Origin: Falsiroseomonas selenitidurans | GTDB taxonomy: Bacteria; Pseudomonadota; Alphaproteobacteria; Acetobacterales; Acetobacteraceae | Direction of reading: 5' to 3' | DNA: 64,000 nt | Assembly: GCF_012103215.1 (NCBI RefSeq) | Contig: NZ_JAAVNE010000016.1 | Coordinates: 1 to 64,000 of the forward strand | Shown here: positions 8,344-17,111 of the stretch, one piece after another | Position numbering within the stretch: position 1 is the stretch's first letter | How the letters are laid out: each line of letters starts with the position of its first letter | Notes under the pieces: model-generated | Seen by the model: only the letters and a program-made list of their open reading frames with translations | The model's database searches: none | Told to the model about the DNA's origin: nothing | Position numbers and translations under genes: made by a program

Positions 8344-9326
8344 GCCACCTCGCGCGCAGTCCCGCCACCGCCATGCCCGATCTGCAGCGGCCACGGCGCG
8401 TCGTGCCACTCGGGCCCGGGGAGTTGCTGGTGGAGTCCAGCTGGGGCGGCTTCATGGTCGTGCCGGCCTTCAACCTCGATGTCGCGATCGGCGTGACGCG
8501 CGACGGGGTGCATGAGGCCTGGACCACGCGGCTGGTGCAGGAACTGCTGCGGCCGGGCGACATCTACCTGAATGCCGGCGCCAATTTCGGCTATTTCGTC
8601 TGCCTCGCCGGGCGGATGGTGGGCGCCACGGGCCGGGTGATCGGCATCGAGCCCAACCCGCACATCCTGCCCTTCCTGATGAAGTCGCTCTACTGGAACG
8701 GCACCATCGACAACACCGAGGTGATCGCCCGTGCCCTGGCCGAGGTGGCGGACGAAGCGGTGGCCTTCCACTTCGACCCGCAATACCTCGGCGGCGGCGC
8801 CGTGCTCGGGCCGACGCAGGCCCCGCCCGCGGACGGCGCGCGCCGCGACCTGGCCGAGGCGCTGTGGACGGCCGACAGCGTCGGGCAGTTGCTGGACGGG
8901 GGCGGGCGCTGGATCAAGGGCATGGGGCTGATGCTGCCCTTCACCGCGCGCAGCACCACCATCGACGCGGTGGTGGCGCAGCTGGCCCTGCCGAAGCTCG
9001 ACCTGCTGCATCTCGACATCGAGGGCTCGGAGCCCTTCGCCCTGCTCGGCGCGCTGCAGACGCTGCGCGCCTCGCCGCGGCTGAAGCTGATCACCGAATG
9101 GACCGCCGGGCATTACCGCCACGGCACGCCGCGGCTGCGCGCCGCCTTCGATGCGGTGTGGGGGCATCTGGCGGCGCTCGGCTACCGCGCCCGGCTGGTG
9201 CAGCCGGTGCTGGCCGGCGATGGCGGCATCCATGTCTCGCCGCCGATGACCCACGCCGCAATGCGCGAGACCGCGCCGCATGGCGACTATGTCTGGATCA
9301 AGACCGAGGAGGACCCCTTTCGATGA
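8340..9326 (+). CDS. FkbM-family SAM-dependent methyltransferase
   Basis: 328 residues; ATG overlaps the previous stop in ATGA. The SAM-binding loop NAGANFGYFVCLAG is near residue 78, GRVIGIEPNP follows, and LLHLDIEGSEPFALLGAL near 223 is the hallmark of the FkbM/Methyltransf_21 family. These enzymes O-methylate sugars and other small substrates, and genes for them often sit in surface-polysaccharide loci. It is translationally coupled to the exporter upstream and to the sulfotransferase fusion downstream, so the likely substrate is the exported glycan. Which hydroxyl is methylated cannot be told. Confidence 0.88.
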   Translation: MSHLARSPATAMPDLQRPRRVVPLGPGELLVESSWGGFMVVPAFNLDVAIGVTRDGVHEAWTTRLVQELLRPGDIYLNAGANFGYFVCLAGRMVGATGRVIGIEPNPHILPFLMKSLYWNGTIDNTEVIARALAEVADEAVAFHFDPQYLGGGAVLGPTQAPPADGARRDLAEALWTADSVGQLLDGGGRWIKGMGLMLPFTARSTTIDAVVAQLALPKLDLLHLDIEGSEPFALLGALQTLRASPRLKLITEWTAGHYRHGTPRLRAAFDAVWGHLAALGYRARLVQPVLAGDGGIHVSPPMTHAAMRETAPHGDYVWIKTEEDPFR

Positions 9327-12300
9327 ATGCTCCCGTCTCTGCGCTGCGCGCACAGGATGACCTGCTGAGCGAGGCCGGCGAGCGCGCCGGCGGCTGGGCC
9401 GCCGGGCTGCGGCTCGCCTTCCTGCACATCCCGAAGACCGCCGGCACCGCCTTCGGCGCGGCGCTGGCGCAGCGCTTCGCGGCCAGGGAGATCGCCGGCA
9501 CGCTGCGCATGGCGCTGACCTCCGGCGCCGCGGACCCGATCCTGGCGCAGATCGTCCCGCCATACCGGGCGCTCGGCATCGGCAGCCATCTGGACCAGGA
9601 CAAGCTGGATGCGATCGCCGCCGCGTTGCCGCCGGGAGAGAGGCTGTTCATCGTCACCGTGCTGCGAGAGCCGCGGGCGCGGCTGATCAGCCAGTACCGC
9701 CACTGGCGGCGCAGCGTCGATGCCAGCATGGTGGATCTGGGCGAGGATTACCGGGCCGCCTACCAGGCGGCGCGGGAGCTGTCGCTGGGCGAGTTCCTGG
9801 AGGCCAGGCTGCGCTTCGCGGAGCCGCATTTCCGCAACGCCCAGGCGCGGATGATCGCCGGCCACGCCAGCAGCGAGACGATGGACGAGGCGACGCTGCT
9901 GCAGACCGCACTGGCCAATCTGGCGAGCCACGATGTCATCACCACCGCCGACCGGCTGGATGAGGGCATGGCGCAGATCGCCGAGGCCTATGGCTGGTCG
10001 CCGCCGGATTCCGTGCGGCCGCTGAACGTCGCCCCCGACGCGCCGCTGCCACCGCTGACGCCGGAGGTGGAGGCGCTGATCGCGGAGTACAACAGCGTCG
10101 ACCAGAAGCTGTGGGACACGGCGCAGGGGCTGATCGCGGGCCCGCGCATCCCGCGGCGGTCGCGCAGCTACTACCGGCCTGACCCGGCGCTGGTGACCAC
10201 GGTGCTGGAGGGCGGCACCACCCGCTTCGGCATGGACCAGGCGCTGGACGGCACCGGCTGGCATGTGCGGGAAGGGGAGGGCGAGACCCTCTCGCGCTGG
10301 ACCGGCCCCGGCCGCCGCGCCACGGTCCGCCTGCGCGCACCGCAGCTGCACGCGGTGGAACTGACGATGCGGCTGGTCTCGGTGCTGGATTGGGGCGCGG
10401 TGGAGGGTGTGGCGCTGACGCTGGACGGCGTGGCACCCAGCGCGCCGCCGCAGGTGGAACACGGCCAGGGCTCGCCGCTGCTGCGGGCGCGCTTCGACCT
10501 GCCGGATGCCGGCGACGGGCGCCGCGAACTGGCCATCGAGGTGCCCTTCACCCGCTCGCACCACGATGTGGACCCGAGCATCGACGACCTGCGCCAGAAG
10601 GGGCTGGCGATCGGCGAGATCACGCTGGGGCCGGTGGCGGAAGCGCTGCGCGGCCCGGCGACGCTGGGGGCGCTGTTCTGGCCCGGCGCGGCCTGGGCCT
10701 CGGCCTCGCCCGAGGCGCTGCTGGACCATGTGCCGCATCACCCGGCGGAGGCGGAGCCCCCGCCGGTGCAGCGCAACCTCAGCCTGGACCTGCCGCTGCT
10801 GCGCGGGCTGCTGGAGATGGCGGCGCCCGACCATGTCTGGCCCGCCGCCATGCAGGGCTTCCTGCAGCCGCTGGAGCGCGGCCGGCCGCTGGCCTGGCCG
10901 GCGCCGGGCGGGCGGCTGGCCGTGGTGGCCACGCTGTTCGAGTTGCCGGGCCGCGGCGCGCCCCTGGCGGCGGTGGCCGCGCGCTACGAGGAGGCGGTGC
11001 TGCTGCTGGCCTGCGCCGAGGATTTCCGCCTGCGCACGCTGGTGGCCAACCCGCTGCTGGCGCCCTGGCTGCACCTGGTCGGCTGCACCAATGGCATCCT
11101 GGTGGTGAACCTGGCCGCCATGCGGCGGCAGGCTGGCCAGGCCCGGGTGGAGGCGTTCATGCTGCTGCTGGAACGCATTGCCACCACGGTGCCGGAACGG
11201 CTGGCCGTGCAGCGCAGCGAATTCGGCCCGGACTACCTGCTGGAGCAGCTCGACCGGACCTTGCAGGGGATGGAGGCGCTGCTGGATGGCGGGACCCGAT
11301 GCCAGGACCTGCTGGCGACCCTGCTGCTGGACGCGGCGCGCGGCGCCCCCCCGCCGGCGCTGCTGGAGGCGCGGGTGCAGCGGCTGCTGCAGCGGCCGGA
11401 CAGCCTGACCGGGCTGGTCGATCCGACGCTGACGGACCGGCTGGCGGCGCTGATGCGGCAGCTGGTGGCCGCCACCGGCCCCGGCGCGGCCCCGGTGGCA
11501 GCGTGGCAGGCGGCGCTGGCGGCGCAGGAATGTGCCTTCCGCATCACCGCCATCCTGGCCGGCTGGGTGCGCTTCGACATGGCCGGCAACGCCACCGCGC
11601 GGCTGGCGCTGCGGCTGCGGCGGGAGGCGGCGCGGCCGCCGCTGTACCCGAAGCCGGCGAAGCCGTTCCGTGAATATATCGATTTCTACCGGTCCGAAGC
11701 CCGCGGCATGGCCGCCCAGCCCATTGCCGCCGATCTGGTGACGGGCCTCGACACCATGCGCGGCGGGCTGGACCACGCCACGAGGCTGAACATGGCGGCG
11801 CGCGAGATCGAACTGGCGCTGCGCCTGCTGGGCGACCGCTTCCCGGGGGAGGAGATCCTCTGGGTGGATGCCGGCTGTTCCTACGGCGTCATCATGAACG
11901 GCGTGCAGCCGCCGCGGAACATCCAGGGGCGGTGCAGCTTCCTGGGCTTCGACTTCAACGCCCCGGCGATCGAGCGCGCCCGGGTGGTGGCCGGCAATCT
12001 GGGCAATGCACATTGCCGGTTCGAAGTGGGCGACGTGGCGGAAGCCCAGGCCCTGGCCGCCGGCCGCCGCATCCACCTGGTTACCGCCTTCGAGGTGCTG
12101 GAACATTGCCCGGACCCGCTGGCGGTGCTGCGCGACTACCGGCTGATGCAGCCCGGGATGCTGGTTGTGGGGTCCCCGCTGCAGGAATTGCAGGCGATCT
12201 ACCCGGCGGAACAGCATCTGTGGGCCTTCAACGCCCGCGGCTTCGCCGCCATGGCGGAAGCGGCCGGCTTCGCGCTGCTGGGGGTGAATGAGCGCCAGGT

Positions 12301-12385
12301 GGGCCGCTTCGTCGGCGGGCATGACTGGGTGACCGTCACCGCCACCACCGCGGAACCCGCCAGCCTGCACATGGTCGGGGCCTGA
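9323..12385 (+). CDS. sulfotransferase-methyltransferase fusion protein
   Basis: 1020 residues; ATG 9323 overlaps the FkbM stop. Residues 30-290 resemble sulfotransferase family 2: FLHIPKTAGTAFGAAL (residues 33-48) is the 5'-phosphosulfate loop, and VLREPRARLISQYRHWR near 112 is the 3'-phosphate motif of PAPS binding. Residues about 290-430 look beta-rich (carbohydrate-binding-like) and 470-800 mainly helical; I recognise neither. Residues 840-1020 are a class I methyltransferase: LWVDAGCSYG, FLGFDFNAPAIERAR, TAFEVLEHCPDPLAVLRDY. The frame is unbroken, so the fusion is real in this assembly. Inference: it sulfates and methylates the glycan exported by the upstream ABC system. No PAPS synthesis genes are nearby. 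Confidence 0.8.
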   Translation: MNAPVSALRAQDDLLSEAGERAGGWAAGLRLAFLHIPKTAGTAFGAALAQRFAAREIAGTLRMALTSGAADPILAQIVPPYRALGIGSHLDQDKLDAIAAALPPGERLFIVTVLREPRARLISQYRHWRRSVDASMVDLGEDYRAAYQAARELSLGEFLEARLRFAEPHFRNAQARMIAGHASSETMDEATLLQTALANLASHDVITTADRLDEGMAQIAEAYGWSPPDSVRPLNVAPDAPLPPLTPEVEALIAEYNSVDQKLWDTAQGLIAGPRIPRRSRSYYRPDPALVTTVLEGGTTRFGMDQALDGTGWHVREGEGETLSRWTGPGRRATVRLRAPQLHAVELTMRLVSVLDWGAVEGVALTLDGVAPSAPPQVEHGQGSPLLRARFDLPDAGDGRRELAIEVPFTRSHHDVDPSIDDLRQKGLAIGEITLGPVAEALRGPATLGALFWPGAAWASASPEALLDHVPHHPAEAEPPPVQRNLSLDLPLLRGLLEMAAPDHVWPAAMQGFLQPLERGRPLAWPAPGGRLAVVATLFELPGRGAPLAAVAARYEEAVLLLACAEDFRLRTLVANPLLAPWLHLVGCTNGILVVNLAAMRRQAGQARVEAFMLLLERIATTVPERLAVQRSEFGPDYLLEQLDRTLQGMEALLDGGTRCQDLLATLLLDAARGAPPPALLEARVQRLLQRPDSLTGLVDPTLTDRLAALMRQLVAATGPGAAPVAAWQAALAAQECAFRITAILAGWVRFDMAGNATARLALRLRREAARPPLYPKPAKPFREYIDFYRSEARGMAAQPIAADLVTGLDTMRGGLDHATRLNMAAREIELALRLLGDRFPGEEILWVDAGCSYGVIMNGVQPPRNIQGRCSFLGFDFNAPAIERARVVAGNLGNAHCRFEVGDVAEAQALAAGRRIHLVTAFEVLEHCPDPLAVLRDYRLMQPGMLVVGSPLQELQAIYPAEQHLWAFNARGFAAMAEAAGFALLGVNERQVGRFVGGHDWVTVTATTAEPASLHMVGA

Positions 12386-12408
12386 TGCCGCGAAATTGAA
12401 GCCGGTAT

Positions 12409-12428
12409 CCGGGCCGGTTGCGGCCCGG
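12409..12428 (+). terminator. GC hairpin after the glycan operon
   Basis: CCGGGCCG-GTTG-CGGCCCGG is a perfect 8-bp stem with a 4-base loop, 24 bases after the stop of the sulfotransferase fusion. There is no T tract, so it is either a weak or Rho-assisted terminator or a transcript-stabilising hairpin. Confidence 0.45.
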
Positions 12429-12469
12429 CGCCGGTTGGACGGCGCCGGCGCCGCGCGATAGATGCGCCC

Positions 12470-13510
12470 ATGATCAGACGTCTGCTGCCGCTCCTCCTGC
12501 TCGCCGCCTCGCCCCTGGCGCTGCCCGGCACCGCGCCCGATGCCCTGGGGCAGGTCCTGCCGCGCCAGGGGGAGGCGCCGCTGCCACCCCCGCCGGACCC
12601 GCAGGGCGGCCTGACCTTCAACTACGAGAACGATACGCTGGGCGGCACCGACCGCAACTACACCAGCGGCCTGCAGCTGGTCTGGCGCTCGCCTTCCGCC
12701 GAACTGCCCGGCCTGCTGCGCTGGATGGATGAGCGGGCGACGGCGCTGCTCGGCCCCGGCTCCGTCCGCTGGGGTGCCGGGCTGGTGCACGCGATCTACA
12801 CGCCGGAGGACACCCAGATTGCGGTGCCAAACCCGCGCGACCGGCCCTATGCCGGGTTGCTGTATGGCGCGCTGGTGCTGCAGCGCGATTCCGGCGCCTC
12901 GCTCGGCACGTTGGAATTGCAGGTGGGCGTCGTCGGCCCCTCCGCCGGCGGCGAATTCGTGCAGAACACGGTGCATGAGGCCATCCGGGTCGATACCGCG
13001 AAAGGCTGGGACAGCCAGTTGCGGGACGAGCCGGCGGTGAACCTGGTGTTCGAGCGCACGCTGCGCAGTGCGCCCTGGGAAGCCGGCGGGCTGGAGGCGG
13101 ATCTGCTGCCCTCCGTCTCCGTCTCGCTCGGCAATGTCGCCACCTATGCCGGGGCCGGGGCGATCTTCCGGCTGGGCCAGGGGCTGGACGCGGATTACGG
13201 CCCGCCCCGGATCCGCCCGGCGCTGGTCGGCTCCGCCTTCTTCCAGCCGCGTGAGACCTTCGGCTGGTATGTCTTCGCCGGCGGCCAGGGCCGTGCCGTG
13301 GCGCGCGACATCTTCCTGGACGGCAACACCTGGCAGGACAGCCCCTCGGTGGACCGGCGCCCCCTGGTCGGCGATGCCTCCGCAGGCGTCGTCGTGCACT
13401 GGCGGGGCTTCCGCCTGGCCTACACCCACACCTGGCGGACGGAGGAATTCTACGGCCAGACCGGCGGTTTGCAGGCCTTCGGCTCGATCGGCCTCACGGC
13501 GCGGTTCTGA
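12470..13510 (+). CDS. LpxR-like lipid A deacylase (DUF2219 family)
   Basis: 346 residues with an N-terminal signal peptide (LLPLLLLAASPLALPG). The family signature NYENDTLGGTDRNYTSG supplies the Asn-Asp pair and the Thr/Ser of LpxR. The VQNTVHEAI and GWDSQLRDEP stretches supply the His and Glu regions. The C-terminal half is beta-strand rich and ends in F (GSIGLTARF), as in outer-membrane barrels. LpxR is a Ca-dependent outer-membrane enzyme that removes the 3'-acyloxyacyl group of lipid A. It is separated from the glycan operon by a hairpin and may be independently transcribed. Length matches the family (about 320). Confidence 0.82.
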   Translation: MIRRLLPLLLLAASPLALPGTAPDALGQVLPRQGEAPLPPPPDPQGGLTFNYENDTLGGTDRNYTSGLQLVWRSPSAELPGLLRWMDERATALLGPGSVRWGAGLVHAIYTPEDTQIAVPNPRDRPYAGLLYGALVLQRDSGASLGTLELQVGVVGPSAGGEFVQNTVHEAIRVDTAKGWDSQLRDEPAVNLVFERTLRSAPWEAGGLEADLLPSVSVSLGNVATYAGAGAIFRLGQGLDADYGPPRIRPALVGSAFFQPRETFGWYVFAGGQGRAVARDIFLDGNTWQDSPSVDRRPLVGDASAGVVVHWRGFRLAYTHTWRTEEFYGQTGGLQAFGSIGLTARF

Positions 13511-13630
13511 CCGGCGGGCGGCGCGCCCTGGCAGGGTGGCCGCTCGCTGCATTCCGGTTGAAAATGCAAACGATTGCAGGCAGCCTTTGCCCAAGCCCCG
13601 GAAGGGGCCGCGGGAAGGAACAGCCAAGCC

Positions 13631-15109
13631 ATGACCGAGACCCCCGAAGCCGCCGGCCTCGGCCGGCGCCGCCTGATGGCCGCCGGCACCGCCGCGCTGG
13701 GCGCCGCCCCCCTGGTCGCGCCTCGGCCGTCCGCCGCGCAACCCGCGGCCGCCCAGCCCCTGCCGGCGCCGGACCAGCCCATCCTGCTGCGCGGCGCGCA
13801 TATCCTGTCCATGGACCCGGCGATCGGCGACCTGCCGCGCGGCGACATCCTGATCGAAGCCGGCCGGATCCGCGCCGTGGCGCCCGAGATCGCCGGGCCG
13901 GAGGGGGCGCTGGTGCTGGAGGGGGCGGGGCGCATTGCCCTGCCCGGCATGGTGAACGGCCATATCCACCTGGCACAGACCATGCAGCGCGGCCTGTCCA
14001 CCGAGCATTCCTTCGTCGGCTATTTCCAGACCATCGTGCTGCGCCATTCCAACCGGATGACTCCGGACGACGTGGCCCTGGCCGACCAGGTGGGCGCGCA
14101 GGAGCAGATCGCGGCCGGCGTCACCACGGTGATGGATTGGAGCCGGGAGACGATGAGCCCGGACCACGCCGATGCCGCCCTGGCCGGGCTGGATGCGGCC
14201 GGGATCCGCGCCGTGCTGGCCTACACCGCGCCGCCGGTGCCGCAGGGCGCCGAGGCCGGGCCGATCCAGGCGCGGATGCTCGACCATGCGCGCCGCCTGC
14301 TGGCGCGGCGGGCGGCGGGGCTGGTGCGGATCTGGACCTGCCTGCAGGGGCCGGACTTCGCGCCTTTGGCGCCGGCCCTGGCGGATATGCGGCGGCTGGC
14401 GGAACTCGGCGTGCCGATCGCCATCCACACCGGCGCCAGCATCTATGCCAACCGCAAGCCGCGCCTGCTGGCGCAGCTGGACGCCGCCGGGCTGCTGAAC
14501 GAGCGGCTGCAGATCATCCACGCCAACAACCATGAGCCGGATGAGTACCGGCTGGCCGCGGCGCGCGGCGTGATGCTGTGTTCCACGCCGGAGGTGGAAC
14601 TGCGCATGGGCCATGGCCATCCGTCCCTGTTCCGCGCTGCCGCGGCGGGGATGCGCGTCTCGGTCGGCACCGACATCCCCTCCATGGTCGGCGGCGGGCT
14701 GCTGCCGCAGCTGCGCGTCGCCATGGCGGCCGAGATGCACCGGATGAACCTGGAGAGCATCGCCGCCACCGGCACCGTCGCCACGCCGCCGCGCCTGACC
14801 GCGCGGCAGATGCTGCACCATGCGACGCTGGGCGGCGCCGCCGGGCTCGGCCTGGACGGCATCACCGGCAGCCTGACCCCCGGCAAAGGGGCGGATGTGA
14901 TCCTGGTCCGTGCCGATTCGCCGCTGACCGCACCGCTTGGCGACGCGGCCGGGCTGGTGCTGCTGCAATCCGGGCCGGGGGATGTCGAAACCGTGATCGT
15001 CGATGGCCGGCTGCGCAAGCGCGACGGCCTTCTGACCGATCCGGAGGCCGGGCGCCGCCGGGCGCGGCTGCAGGCGCGGGCGGCGGCCATGGCGGCCGCC
15101 GCGGGTTGA
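13631..15109 (+). CDS. Tat-exported amidohydrolase (cytosine deaminase-like)
   Basis: 492 residues; ATG 13631 follows GGAAGGAA. The N-terminus GRRRLMAAGTAAL with an Ala-rich stretch is a twin-arginine signal peptide, so the enzyme should be periplasmic. The amidohydrolase fold shows the metal ligands HxH in GMVNGHIHL, His in IAIHTGA, His in IIHANNHE and Asp in VGTDIPS. It is closest in look to the cytosine deaminase/AtzB-TrzN-type subgroup that removes amino groups from heterocycles. Substrate unknown. It stands alone between LpxR and the transglycosylase gene. Confidence 0.8.
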   Translation: MTETPEAAGLGRRRLMAAGTAALGAAPLVAPRPSAAQPAAAQPLPAPDQPILLRGAHILSMDPAIGDLPRGDILIEAGRIRAVAPEIAGPEGALVLEGAGRIALPGMVNGHIHLAQTMQRGLSTEHSFVGYFQTIVLRHSNRMTPDDVALADQVGAQEQIAAGVTTVMDWSRETMSPDHADAALAGLDAAGIRAVLAYTAPPVPQGAEAGPIQARMLDHARRLLARRAAGLVRIWTCLQGPDFAPLAPALADMRRLAELGVPIAIHTGASIYANRKPRLLAQLDAAGLLNERLQIIHANNHEPDEYRLAAARGVMLCSTPEVELRMGHGHPSLFRAAAAGMRVSVGTDIPSMVGGGLLPQLRVAMAAEMHRMNLESIAATGTVATPPRLTARQMLHHATLGGAAGLGLDGITGSLTPGKGADVILVRADSPLTAPLGDAAGLVLLQSGPGDVETVIVDGRLRKRDGLLTDPEAGRRRARLQARAAAMAAAAG

Positions 15110-15169
15110 GGCGGTGGCCGTCGCAACCTTGCGTTGCCCCGCCACCCCCGGCTGTGGCAAGCACCGGGC

Positions 15170-16132
15170 ATGACAGCCACCCGGCGATTCCTCCTCTCTG
15201 CCGCCACCCTGCTGCTCGCCGGGCGGGCGCAGGCGGCGAGCCAGAGCTTTGAGAGCTTCCTCGATGGCATGCGCGGCGAGGCGCGGCGCGCCGGCGTCTC
15301 CGCCATGACGCTCGACCGCGCCTTCGCCGGGTTGCAGCCGAATGCGCGGGTACTGGAGCTGGACCGGCGGCAGCCGGAATTCACCCAGACCTGGGAGCAG
15401 TACCGCGATGCGCGGCTGTCGCAGCAACGCATCGAGGCCGGGCGCCGCGCCTTCGCCGACAACAGGGCGACGCTGGAGGCGGTGCAGGGCCGTTTCCGCG
15501 TCTCGCCACGGATCGTCACCGCCATCTGGGGGCTGGAGACGAATTACGGCGGCTTCACCGGCAATATGAGCGTCATCCAGTCGCTCGCGACCCTGGCCTG
15601 GGACGGGCGCCGGGCCAGCTATTTCCGCAACGAGCTGATCGCCGCGCTGAAGATCCTGGAAGCCGGCCATGTGGCGCCGGCGCGCATGCGCGGCAGTTGG
15701 GCCGGCGCCATGGGCCACCCGCAATTCATGCCGAGCAATTTCGACCGTCTGGCGGTGGACATGGATGGCGACGGCCGGCGCGACATCTGGGACAACCGCC
15801 AGGACGCGCTGGGCTCCATCGGCCACTACCTGTCCCGCTCCGGCTGGCGGGACGATGAGCTGTGGGGGCGGGAGGTGGTGCTGCCGGCCGGGTTCGACCC
15901 CGACCAGGCGCGGCGCGACAACATGCGGCCCCTGCGGGACTGGGTGCGCGCCGGCGTGCGCCGGCCGGATGGCGTGCCGCTGCCGATGCTGGACATGCCG
16001 GCCGCCGTGCTGATCCCGGGGCCGAGCGGGCAGGCCTTCCTCATCTACCACAACTTCAACGTCATCCGGCGCTACAACCCGTCCAACTACTACGCGCTGG
16101 CCGTCGGGCTGCTGTCGGACCGCGTCGCCTGA
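15170..16132 (+). CDS. lytic murein transglycosylase, MltB type
   Basis: 320 residues from ATG 15170, signal peptide RRFLLSAATLLLAGRAQA. The catalytic Glu is E123 in IWGLETNYG, followed by the family motifs SLATLAWD, GSWAGAMGHPQFMPSNF and DGDGRRDIWDN (SLT_2 domain). It cleaves the MurNAc-GlcNAc bond of peptidoglycan in the periplasm to form anhydro-muropeptides. It has no lipobox, so it should be soluble. The stop overlaps the next gene by one base, so it is translationally coupled to rlpA, another glycan-strand cleaving enzyme. Length is close to soluble MltB homologues (about 330-360). Confidence 0.92.
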   Translation: MTATRRFLLSAATLLLAGRAQAASQSFESFLDGMRGEARRAGVSAMTLDRAFAGLQPNARVLELDRRQPEFTQTWEQYRDARLSQQRIEAGRRAFADNRATLEAVQGRFRVSPRIVTAIWGLETNYGGFTGNMSVIQSLATLAWDGRRASYFRNELIAALKILEAGHVAPARMRGSWAGAMGHPQFMPSNFDRLAVDMDGDGRRDIWDNRQDALGSIGHYLSRSGWRDDELWGREVVLPAGFDPDQARRDNMRPLRDWVRAGVRRPDGVPLPMLDMPAAVLIPGPSGQAFLIYHNFNVIRRYNPSNYYALAVGLLSDRVA

Positions 16133-17064
16133 TGCGCCTGGCCACCATCGGGCTTCCGGCGGCGCTGGCGCTGGCGGTGCTGGCCGGTTGCGGCCCGCGT
16201 CGGCCGGCGGAACAGGCGCAGCCGCGCTATACGGTGGGGGAGCCCTACCAGATGGGCGGCGTCTGGTCCTATCCGCGCGAGGATTTTGCGCTGGACACCA
16301 CGGGCCTGGCCAGCGTTGCCGCCGATGCCCGCGCCGGGCGGCGCACCTCCAACGGCGAGATCCACGACCCGGCGGCGCTGTCCGCCGCGCACCGCACCCT
16401 GCAGATGCCGGCGCTGCTGATGGTGACCAACCTGGAGACCGGGCTGCGCACCACGGTGCGGGTGAACGACCGCGGGCCGGCCAACCCCGGACGGGTGGTG
16501 GCGTTGTCGCGCCGGGCCGCGCAGTTGCTGGGCGTGCCCCCCGGCGGGGCGGCGCAGGTGCGGATCGAGGTGGTGGGCGAGCCCTCCCGCGCCCTGGCCG
16601 CCGGGCTGCCGACGACGGAGGCGGCGCCCCTGCGGATCGAGGCGGCCCCGCTGGGCACGGTGGAGCAGGAGGCGCTGGCGCCGCCGCCAGGCGCCACCCA
16701 GGCCGGGCGGCTGCGGGCGGCGCGGCCGCTGCCGGGTGCCGGGCAGGCCGGTGCGGCCCTGGCGGCCGCCACGGCCGCGGCACCGCCGTTGCGACTGGCG
16801 GAGCGGCTGGAACGGGTACCGGCGCAGCCCGGCCGGCTCTGGGTGGAGACCGCCACCTTCTCCCGCCGCGACATGGCGGAGCGCCAGGCGGCGCGGCTGT
16901 TCGGGCTGCGCGCGCGGGTGGAGGCACTCGGCGGCCGTGGCCGCGGCGCCCAGCCGAGCTACCGCGTGCGCCTCGGCCCCTTCGCCAGCGTGGCGGAGGC
17001 CGACAGGGCGCTTGAGGGAACGCTGCGCGCGGGCGTATCCGAAGCACGAATACTGGTCGATTGA
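16132..17064 (+). CDS. rlpA: RlpA-like septal lytic transglycosylase lipoprotein
   Basis: 310 residues. Lipobox VLAGC with Cys20 makes it an outer-membrane lipoprotein. The double-psi beta-barrel follows (ASVAADARAGRRTSNGE, then MVTNLETGLRTTVRVNDRGPANPGRVVALSRRA in the usual order). A linker rich in Ala/Pro leads to a SPOR domain at about 240-310 (RLWVETATFSRRDMAERQA), which binds denuded septal peptidoglycan. RlpA cleaves stem-less glycan during division. It is coupled to the MltB-type gene upstream and 47 bases from the carboxypeptidase gene. Confidence 0.9.
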   Translation: MRLATIGLPAALALAVLAGCGPRRPAEQAQPRYTVGEPYQMGGVWSYPREDFALDTTGLASVAADARAGRRTSNGEIHDPAALSAAHRTLQMPALLMVTNLETGLRTTVRVNDRGPANPGRVVALSRRAAQLLGVPPGGAAQVRIEVVGEPSRALAAGLPTTEAAPLRIEAAPLGTVEQEALAPPPGATQAGRLRAARPLPGAGQAGAALAAATAAAPPLRLAERLERVPAQPGRLWVETATFSRRDMAERQAARLFGLRARVEALGGRGRGAQPSYRVRLGPFASVAEADRALEGTLRAGVSEARILVD

Positions 17065-17111
17065 GGCCGATTCGCGGGGTTGGCGCCCCGCCTGGGACAG
17101 GGAGGCTGCCG

